Source of the DNA: Archaeoglobus sp. UBA234
Lineage (GTDB): Archaea > Halobacteriota > Archaeoglobi > Archaeoglobales > Archaeoglobaceae
Assembly (NCBI GenBank): GCA_002494625.1
Contig: DACH01000009.1
Coordinates: 1-14,131 of the forward strand
Direction of reading: 5' to 3'
Length of the DNA stretch: 14,131 bases
Shown here: piece after piece, positions 7,934 to 12,683 of the stretch
How the letters are laid out: each line of letters starts with the position of its first letter
How positions within the stretch are numbered: the first letter of the stretch is position 1
Translations under genes and position numbers: made by a program
The notes under the pieces: model-generated
Seen by the model: only the letters and a program-made list of their open reading frames with translations
The model's database searches: none
What the model was told of the DNA's origin: nothing

Positions 7934-8091
7934 TCAAAGCTTTTCTTTTTGTCTGCTCCTGTTTCCATATAATTTCATACCACATCAAATCTACACAAAT
8001 CCCAAATCTCTTCCTTAGATCTGACTCCACCTTTTCGAAAAACTTAATCGGGCCTTGCCTATTTGAGAATTCAGAGCCGCTGTGGTAAAAG
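7900..8091 (-). pseudogene. Remnant, possibly of an MNT-type nucleotidyltransferase
   Basis: Reading the minus strand, an open frame without a start runs from just after a TAG near 8092 into the 3' end of cas3''. It includes GPIKFFEKVESDLRKRFGI followed by CVDLMWYEIIWKQ. The pattern of a Phe-rich helix, a charged helix, then a G-hydrophobic-VDL strand recalls the C-terminal half of small MNT-type nucleotidyltransferases, which pair with HEPN proteins in toxin-antitoxin systems. The catalytic GS...DxD half is missing. Tail codons overlapping cas3'' are unlikely to be original. This is a weak, pattern-based call. Confidence 0.3.
7941..7950 (+). terminator. T-rich stretch after the effector operon
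   Basis: TTTTCTTTTT starts seven bases after the cas3'' stop. Archaeal RNA polymerase often ends at such T-runs without a hairpin. It fits the end of a transcript of about 5.9 kb, but T-runs are common in this AT-rich DNA. Confidence 0.4.
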
Positions 8092-8111
8092 ATATCCTAA
8101 GAGTATTTCAA

Positions 8112-8178
8112 TCAAAGGCATTTTACAAACCTTCCCAGCTCTGTGTTCTTGATTCTGTCGTAGAGTTTTTTTATCAGA
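8112..8178 (-). pseudogene. Displaced 3' end of vapC (PIN toxin)
   Basis: The minus strand encodes KKLYDRIKNTELGRFVKCL followed by TGA (8114-8112). This is the normal C-terminal end of a VapC PIN domain, which usually continues after the strand LLTT with SDKKLY. The vapC piece at 8217 stops resembling a PIN domain exactly after LLTT, so this fragment is the missing tail left behind by an inversion. Just before it, codons for Ser-Asp lie in a frame shifted by one base across a run of seven A, so the tail has also begun to decay or the breakpoint was imprecise. Confidence 0.7.
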
Positions 8179-8179
8179 C

Positions 8180-8227
8180 TTCAGTCCTGCGGCTGAGCTT
8201 ATAAGGGAGGATAGAAATGGAAGGTAA
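8180..8227 (+). pseudogene. Displaced 3' end of vapB (antitoxin tail)
   Basis: The frame at 8180-8227 reads FSPAAELIREDRNGR and stops at TAA 8225-8227. AELIREDR is the typical C-terminal toxin-wrapping tail of archaeal VapB antitoxins. The stop overlaps the vapC start (ATG 8217) by 11 bases, as in intact vapBC operons. The N-terminal part of this antitoxin is now at 8577-8748 on the other strand. Confidence 0.7.
8205..8210 (+). promoter_or_regulatory. Ribosome binding site of vapC
   Basis: GGGAGG lies six bases before ATG 8217 and within the old vapB tail. It would still allow translation if an RNA crossed here on the plus strand, but no TATA box is evident just upstream after the inversion. 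Confidence 0.5.
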
Positions 8228-8576
8228 GGTCGTCTTGGATTCAAGCACAATAGTAGCTTTATTTTTTCGGGAAGACATGTCTGAAAGGGTTGAAGAAGAA
8301 GTCGAGAAATATTCAGAATACTACACAGTCAGCCAGGTTTTCTCGGAAGTTGCCAATGCTGCTTGGAAGAGGATCAGGATTTACGGCGAGGACCGAGACC
8401 TTTCGAAGCAGGCACTGGAAAAGGCGGTTGAATTCATAAGCAAGGTTTGCAGGGTGGAGGATACCAAAACGCTTCTAAGCTCGGCCTTTGAACTGGCATT
8501 GAGGGACGGAATAGCCCTCTACGATGCTCTGTTCGTGGCCCTTGCGATGAAGCTCAATGAGAAGCTATTGACAACG
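8217..8576 (+). pseudogene. vapC: VapC PIN-domain toxin, 3'-truncated by inversion
   Basis: VapC toxins are PIN-domain RNases. The first 120 residues look normal: D8 in LDSST, E44 in FSEVANAAW and D103 in IALYDALFVALA are the first three acidic metal ligands, and the strand EKLLTT follows. There the similarity ends. The next codons (8577-8660) are antisense of vapB and give a Ser/Leu-rich tail of 27 residues. The fourth acidic region and the last helix are lost, so the toxin is probably inactive or misfolded. The natural tail is at 8112-8178 on the other strand. The operon promoter is now on the far side and points the other way. Confidence 0.75.
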
Positions 8577-8748
8577 TCATCTTCTTTCTTATCTCCCTTG
8601 CCTCACTCAAAATTCTCCTTTTGTATTCTTCTCTTACTTTCTCTTCTATTAGTCTCCTAAGCTCCGCCTGCCAGTTTATTTCCTCCATCTCCTCAATCAT
8701 CTTCCTGATTTCCTTTGATAATCTTATGCTGTAAACCAAAGTTTCCAT
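8577..8748 (-). pseudogene. vapB: VapB antitoxin, 3'-truncated by inversion
   Basis: The N-terminal part reads METLVYSIRLSKEIRKMIEE, a ribbon-helix-helix DNA-binding domain, followed by a Glu/Arg-rich helix ending SEAREIRKKM. This is typical of archaeal VapB. After residue 57 the frame runs for seven codons into antisense vapC and stops at 8556-8554. The C-terminal tail that blocks the toxin active site is missing and lies at 8180-8227 on the plus strand. The DNA-binding part may still fold. Its TATA box (8771-8780) looks intact, so the message would be antisense to vapC. Confidence 0.75.
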
Positions 8749-8770
8749 AAACTTATGTCTACAAAATAAG

Positions 8771-8780
8771 CATATAAATC
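8771..8780 (-). promoter_or_regulatory. TATA box of vapB
   Basis: The minus strand reads GATTTATATG, centred about 28 bases before the vapB ATG (8748). No ribosome site follows, so a leaderless start is expected. It was probably the promoter of the original vapBC operon. Confidence 0.5.
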
Positions 8781-8819
8781 CTTGCTCCAGAAAAGATAAT
8801 TCCTAGCACTTTTATCTTA

Positions 8820-9174
8820 TCAATGCAGCCCTTCAACGACACCATAAAAACCAGAGTCAGAACTTGCTATAAAATTCGATCTCGTATTCCAAATCAATGC
8901 AATGGATGCCCAATATGTAAATCCAAGCCCTCAGCAATCAAGAGAAATCTTCCAAACTTGTTGAATGCAATCCTGCTTAGAAACTCTTCACGAACCTTGC
9001 CAGCTCAGCATATCACGAGCGAGAAGGTTACGGCTTCGTTAAAAATGTAATCAGAAGTGCAAGCTCTGCCTGAGCATCTCATGATTTCCTTCATCAGATG
9101 AATAGCTCTGCTATGGTTGATGTCTCGTTTATTGATGTAAGCTGTAAAAATGCCGTATCGTTGAAAACGCTCAT
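8820..9174 (-). pseudogene. PIN-domain (VapC-like) pseudogene with frameshifts
   Basis: Pieces of a second, different PIN protein can be read on the minus strand. It starts at ATG 9174 with MSVFNDTAF (first acidic motif), loses one T in a T-run, then continues in another frame with TAYINKRDINHSRAIHLMKE and TSDYIFNEAVTFSLV (second acidic residue, E). In-frame stops follow (near 9018 and 8905), and after one more shift the end reads FIASSDSGFYGVV before TGA 8822-8820, matching the terminal SFDSGF motif of this VapC group. No intact product is possible. The frame on the opposite strand (8823-9050) is only its shadow. Confidence 0.7.
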
Positions 9175-9192
9175 GAGTAGAGCATCTATTTA

Positions 9193-9312
9193 GTCTTCTC
9201 TGGTTTCAATGCCAGTTTTTCTGAGGATTTTGCGATAATTATGCAGAACAGAAAATTCAAACCTAAGAGCCAAGTAAATCTCAACCAAATCTCTCCAATC
9301 ATTTATAACACC
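9193..9312 (-). pseudogene. Unidentified open stretch before the PIN pseudogene
   Basis: Forty sense codons between a TAG and a TAA on the minus strand include DWRDLVEIYLALRFEF and RKILRKTGIETRED. The composition looks like protein-coding sequence. In the same frame it would run into the start of the PIN pseudogene if the TAA at 9192-9190 were a sense codon. It might be the end of the partner antitoxin, which normally overlaps or abuts the toxin, but I do not recognise the family. The rest of 9175-9474 holds only the cas2 promoter as far as I can see. Confidence 0.3.
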
Positions 9313-9443
9313 CTACGTTTTATCAAAAGCCACAGATCCTGAAAAATATCTGTTGCAGTAAGACAATCCAACCCTACTTCACCATTTTCCCAAGCCTGCC
9401 TATCTGGCAACTACCAGCATTGCAGAATGAAATTCTCCCGGTT

Positions 9444-9453
9444 AATTTAATAT
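9444..9453 (+). promoter_or_regulatory. TATA-like box of cas2
   Basis: AATTTAATAT is centred about 26 bases before ATG 9475, consistent with a leaderless cas2 message. The match to the consensus is moderate. Confidence 0.4.
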
Positions 9454-9474
9454 CCTCGCAGGACAATTCGGTGT

Positions 9475-9759
9475 ATGCTCCACCTCGTGGTTTATGACAT
9501 ATCCGATGACTATGCAAGAACAAAGCTCTCAAAACTTTTGGAGAGATTCGGACTGACAAGAGTTCAGTACTCGGCATTCAGAGGAGATCTCAACCCCAAT
9601 GACAGGGAGGTTCTTGCCAGAAGGGTTAAGAAGTTTGTTCAGGATGAAAGGGACTGCATATTCATCCTGCCTCTCTGCACGAGATGTGCATCAACCGCTG
9701 TTGTAATAAGCAACACAGGAGTGGAGCTTGTGAAGGATAAGAGCATTGAACTGGTCTAA
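9475..9759 (+). CDS. cas2: Cas2, adaptation complex subunit
   Basis: Cas2 dimers form the core of the Cas1-Cas2 integrase that inserts new spacers at the leader end. The 94-residue protein has the ferredoxin-like start MLHLVVYDISDDYARTKLSK with the conserved Asp at residue 8, then GLTRVQYSAFRGDL, the standard second segment. It ends with the ILPLCTRCAS region and a short tail. The length is normal. The gene lies alone on the plus strand and overlaps the 3' end of the minus-strand cas4 by four bases, so it must be expressed from its own promoter. Confidence 0.93.
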   Translation: MLHLVVYDISDDYARTKLSKLLERFGLTRVQYSAFRGDLNPNDREVLARRVKKFVQDERDCIFILPLCTRCASTAVVISNTGVELVKDKSIELV

Positions 9760-10310
9760 ACACAGAATTCAAAGACCTCACAGTATCCGCACTTCTTTGA
9801 TTTGGATGTTTTAGGATATCTCTCCTCAATAACCATCTTCCTGATTTCATCAACTATCCTTTTCAGGGCTTTTCTGTCTTCAGGCTCAACTCTAACTTCC
9901 AGAAATTTTCTCATGCCTATCAGATATATGAATCCAGATCTCACAGTCTTCCCAAAATTTTCTTCGGCCAGAACTGCATATGCTGTGATCTGCATTTTCC
10001 ATGGATAAGAGACTGACTGAAATTTTGAAAGCTTCACATCAACCGGATAAAGATTTCCGGAGGTTTCTATGAGAGCATCAAGTACTCCTTTCAGCCCGTA
10101 TTTGTTGCTCACCATGTAAATGTTGGTCAGTACTTTGCCCCCCATTTTTTCTGCAAACCTTGCGATGCTCCTCCGAACATCTTTCTGTGCAGCCTTTCCC
10201 TCTTCCATTTTTGGCCTCTCAATTCTCATTCCAGCCACCTTCAGAAAGTAAATTTTTTTAGGGCAGTAGAGATACTGAACAACGTCACTCACATCTATCA
10301 GTGTCACCAC
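9756..10310 (-). CDS. cas4: Cas4, RecB-like nuclease with an iron-sulphur cluster
   Basis: Cas4 trims prespacers and helps select those next to a protospacer-adjacent motif. The 184-residue protein has the four cluster cysteines (C16 in YLYCPKK; C174, C177 and C183 in KKCGYCEVFEFCV). It also has the RecB nuclease residues D78 (GVLDAL), D91 and K93 (PVDVK) and QITAY (107-111). The position usually held by the metal-binding His after the first helix (GxxxH) appears to be Gln (EGKAAQK, Q42). Translation starts at GTG 10310, or at the next GTG, inside the end of cas1. The seven-base overlap suggests coupling. Confidence 0.9.
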   Translation of the reverse strand: MVTLIDVSDVVQYLYCPKKIYFLKVAGMRIERPKMEEGKAAQKDVRRSIARFAEKMGGKVLTNIYMVSNKYGLKGVLDALIETSGNLYPVDVKLSKFQSVSYPWKMQITAYAVLAEENFGKTVRSGFIYLIGMRKFLEVRVEPEDRKALKRIVDEIRKMVIEERYPKTSKSKKCGYCEVFEFCV

Positions 10311-11338
10311 CTCTGGAAAAACCCCTCATACCTGCCCTCTCCCCTCAGATAGGAAACGATTTTCCTTGCCTGGAGAAGTATTATGGAAGAATATGCTATG
10401 TTCCTGCCCTCATACTGTGTTCTTGAGTCAAATCGCTTCAGAATTTCAAGGAGAAGTGTCCTCCTTGCCCTGTCATTAAGATAGCAGACAAAATTTCTGA
10501 CCTCCCCATCCTCAGGCTTGATCTGCCTGTACGAGATGAGCCTGAGCACAATTCTGTCAACAAGCTGCTGTCTGAAGTTTTCCATGAAATCAATTGCCAG
10601 TGAGCTTCTGCCCGAGATGTCAACATGGAGAAAACCAGCATAGGGGTCGAGTCCTGCAAGCTCCAGAGCTTTGGTGCATTCAGCAAGAAGAACTGAATAA
10701 CCATAGTTCAGCATTGCATTCACAATATCCTGGGCATATCTTGGACTTCCTGCTTCAATCCCTTTTCTGCCCCTGAATCCATACTCCTCAGGTATAACCT
10801 CAGATATTCCATCCCAGTAATACTTTGAGGCAACACCTTCAATACCGAGGATCTTATCCCTTACTTCATCAATCCTCTCAGCCTCCAGTCCCTCAAGCTC
10901 TTTCAAACACCTTTCAATCTCATTTTTTGATTCCACAAGAAACCTTGCAGCATTGGGATTCGATTCCTTTCTCGTTTTTGCGAGATTCAGCAGAATTGTC
11001 ATCTGATTTCTCATTTTGGCTTTAACGAATTCTTTCGAAAGATGAACAGATCTTCTATCATTGTAGGCATAGTACTGCTCCCTTCTTGTTTTTGCAGTTC
11101 CAACAAGAGGGTGAGTTAATCTGCCGATGACCTCCCCCCTTTCAAGAAAAACCACATCAACCCGGTTTTTGAGAAGCAGTTTGATGGCATCACTGCTTAT
11201 TGATGATTTCCCTGTAATTACAACCTGTCTGAGATCATCTGCCTTTACTTTTCTTACCGCTTTTCCTTTTTCTTTCACCACAATAAGATTGCCCTCCATC
11301 CCCACAAACTTCCCGAATCCATCCACAACAAGCCTCAT
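10304..11338 (-). CDS. cas1: Cas1, spacer integrase
   Basis: Cas1 is the metal-dependent integrase that joins prespacers into the array together with Cas2. The 344-residue protein has the usual N-terminal beta domain and the C-terminal catalytic helical domain. The likely metal ligands are E167 (GIEGVASKYYW), H238 (GLDPYAGFLHVD) and E253 (DFMENFR), all within conserved Cas1 context. The ATG overlaps the csa1 stop (ATGA), and a GGAG lies ten bases before. It is the middle gene of csa1-cas1-cas4. Confidence 0.95.
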   Translation of the reverse strand: MRLVVDGFGKFVGMEGNLIVVKEKGKAVRKVKADDLRQVVITGKSSISSDAIKLLLKNRVDVVFLERGEVIGRLTHPLVGTAKTRREQYYAYNDRRSVHLSKEFVKAKMRNQMTILLNLAKTRKESNPNAARFLVESKNEIERCLKELEGLEAERIDEVRDKILGIEGVASKYYWDGISEVIPEEYGFRGRKGIEAGSPRYAQDIVNAMLNYGYSVLLAECTKALELAGLDPYAGFLHVDISGRSSLAIDFMENFRQQLVDRIVLRLISYRQIKPEDGEVRNFVCYLNDRARRTLLLEILKRFDSRTQYEGRNIAYSSIILLQARKIVSYLRGEGRYEGFFQRW

Positions 11339-12177
11339 AGGCAGATGCTCCTGAAAAGGCAGAACTCATTGCAGCTCTCAGCCTTTCCAGGGTCGATTTC
11401 ATTGAAAACGATCTCAGCCTTTCTGTCCCTTTCTTCGATCCACCAGCTTCTCAGGTTTGCATCAATGTAATGGATGTCCTTTGATATCGTCATCTTCTCT
11501 CCGAAGCTTATGGCAACCACACAGCCTATATCAACTGGAATCTCATAGAGACTCTCCAAAACAAGAGCATAACCTGTGGTGTAAAGCCTTGAATTCGGGT
11601 TAAAATCACCAACCTTGACATCAAAAACAATATTTCTCATGTAGTCATAGCAATCAACCGCAATTATGCCGCTGCATCCGAGCAGAGAACCATCCATCCT
11701 GTGCTCAACAAGAAAAGGAATTGAAGTCAGCACGACATCTTCATCCTTGGCATGGGACTGTTCAGCTCTCATTTTGAGGTAGGCTGATCTGCACAGAGAT
11801 ATTGTGTACTCCCAGACGGCTCTGACAGCAGAGCTGATTGCCTCGTTACCACAAGAAGGTGGGTCGGCGTCAAAGTTGCCTTTTTTGGCTTCATTTATTG
11901 CATTACAAATTGCATCGTGAACCTTCCTGCCAAGTGTTATCCTGAAGTTCTCCTCCTTTTTGGCCTTCTCAACCAGAGCAAAGTACACATCCCTTCTTGT
12001 CGGGCAGTACTGACTGCAGATTATATACATCGGAAGCCGTATATCATAGTAGGGCTTCAAAGGAGGTGAATGCCAGTTCCATCCTCTCAGCTCATCTGGA
12101 ACAGGATTCTGCCTTATTTTTGGCCTCAAATTTAATGTAAGGAATTTTTGCTCAGTCTCATTGAGGAAATATACCAT
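11335..12177 (-). CDS. csa1: Csa1, Cas4-like adaptation protein of type I-A
   Basis: Csa1 is a Cas4-related protein found almost only in I-A systems, where it joins Cas1, Cas2 and Cas4. The 280-residue product has a Cys pair in IICSQYCPTRR (C54, C58) and a C-terminal cluster CNEFCLFRSIC (C269, C273, C279), which can hold an iron-sulphur cluster. The nuclease-type motif is LGRKVHDAI (His near residue 87), followed later by FDVKVGD as the D-x-K strand. It is the first gene of the minus-strand adaptation operon and faces away from the array leader. Confidence 0.9.
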   Translation of the reverse strand: MVYFLNETEQKFLTLNLRPKIRQNPVPDELRGWNWHSPPLKPYYDIRLPMYIICSQYCPTRRDVYFALVEKAKKEENFRITLGRKVHDAICNAINEAKKGNFDADPPSCGNEAISSAVRAVWEYTISLCRSAYLKMRAEQSHAKDEDVVLTSIPFLVEHRMDGSLLGCSGIIAVDCYDYMRNIVFDVKVGDFNPNSRLYTTGYALVLESLYEIPVDIGCVVAISFGEKMTISKDIHYIDANLRSWWIEERDRKAEIVFNEIDPGKAESCNEFCLFRSICL

Positions 12178-12200
12178 AGTTGATGTTATGTAATGTGAAA

Positions 12201-12210
12201 ATATTTATTA
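12201..12210 (-). promoter_or_regulatory. TATA box of the csa1-cas1-cas4 operon
   Basis: The minus strand reads TAATAAATAT, centred about 29 bases before the csa1 ATG (12177), with no ribosome site in between, so a leaderless start is likely. In Sulfolobus the csa1 promoter is a known Csa3 target, so this is a candidate for control by the csa3 in this window. Confidence 0.5.
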
Positions 12211-12490
12211 TTTTCCAAACGATTCATGGGATGGAGAGGAAAAGGTTGTCAGGGTTTTTGAGAGAGCTGTGCATTGCATCTGCCAGATGAAGAACTAATG
12301 CAAATCCCGAAAAAGACTGTATTCCTGCAAGCATCCACTGACCGAGCATTTGGTCGCCATTTATGGTGTTTTTCAGCCCGGCAATACGAATTCAGAATTT
12401 GCACTCATTTTTATTTAGTATTAATATCTTGAATGCTCAAAGAAATTACCGTGAAAACCGCTAAATCTGAGACTGCCACTCATGATCAAA

Positions 12491-12523
12491 AAGAATTAAA
12501 CACCTGAAATGGACCCAATAAAC
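12491..12523 (+). repeat. Degenerate repeat-like sequence in the leader
   Basis: The segment begins AAGAATT, continues AAACACCTGAAATGGA and ends AAAC. Aligned by hand to the last 35 bases of the array repeat, it agrees at about 26 positions with three short gaps. The order of the blocks is the same as in the repeat. It is not in register with the array (193 bases before the start of repeat 1). Confidence 0.4.
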
Positions 12524-12605
12524 TTTCGTCACATATTACAAAGCACAAATACCTGTCAACTGGGTTAAAATACTGTTGCATTCATTTTTAAATTAACAAG
12601 TATCC

Positions 12606-12645
12606 CTAAGTATGCAAACATGATGATGAAATCGGAGCAGTTAAA
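12606..12645 (+). repeat. Second repeat-like sequence, one unit before repeat 1
   Basis: It begins CTAAG, has AAAC in the middle and TGAAATCGGAG near the end, followed by AGTTAAA. These match the repeat blocks CTAAG, AAAC, TGAAAATGGAG and ATTGAAA in order, with an insertion of about four bases. It starts 76 bases before repeat 1, and the array period is 73-76, so it is in register. The match is imperfect and was made by eye in AT-rich DNA. Confidence 0.35.
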
Positions 12646-12653
12646 TTTATATT
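12646..12653 (+). promoter_or_regulatory. TATA box of the CRISPR array
   Basis: TTTATATT lies 29-36 bases before repeat 1. The expected transcription start is around 12675, just before or inside the first repeat, so the precursor RNA begins almost directly with the array. Confidence 0.6.
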
Positions 12654-12665
12654 TTTACAAATTAG

Positions 12666-12683
12666 AGAGGTTTGTGAACCTCT
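12666..12683. promoter_or_regulatory. Palindrome at the leader-repeat junction
   Basis: AGAGGTT and AACCTCT are perfect inverted repeats of seven bases around TGTG. The right arm includes the first two bases of repeat 1, so the site spans the integration junction and the expected transcription start. It could be a binding site for a dimeric regulator such as Csa3 or an anchor for integration; this is inference. Confidence 0.55.

Larger units (their letters stand above)
8178..8577. other. Inverted segment of about 400 bases inside vapBC
   Basis: This segment carries the last codons of vapB (8180-8227) and the first 120 codons of vapC, both on the plus strand. The 5' part of vapB (8748 to about 8577) and the 3' part of vapC (8178-8112) lie outside it on the minus strand. 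Flipping the segment restores vapB followed by vapC on the minus strand with an 11-base overlap, the usual layout of such operons. Each edge has a GTC/GAC triplet in inverted orientation (8177-8179 and 8576-8578), which could be microhomology. The exact breakpoints may be off by a few bases, and the vapB joint does not restore the frame perfectly. Confidence 0.75.
12211..12681 (+). promoter_or_regulatory. CRISPR leader
   Basis: This AT-rich region holds no convincing gene; the longest frames are short and lack start signals. It lies between the divergent csa1 promoter and repeat 1, on the side opposite the ATTGAAAC end of the repeats, as expected for the leader. It carries a TATA box near its end, a palindrome across the junction with repeat 1, and two segments that resemble the repeat. 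Confidence 0.75.

Noticed and set aside
8577..8660. Ser/Leu-rich tail of the vapC reading frame, looking like a membrane segment
   Set aside because: It is antisense of the vapB coding sequence beyond the inversion breakpoint, not a real membrane anchor.
8823..9050. Plus-strand frame of 75 codons
   Set aside because: It is the shadow of the frameshifted PIN pseudogene on the other strand.
12235..12290. Short frame starting MERKRLSGFLREL in the leader
   Set aside because: Only 18 codons, no ribosome site, inside the leader.
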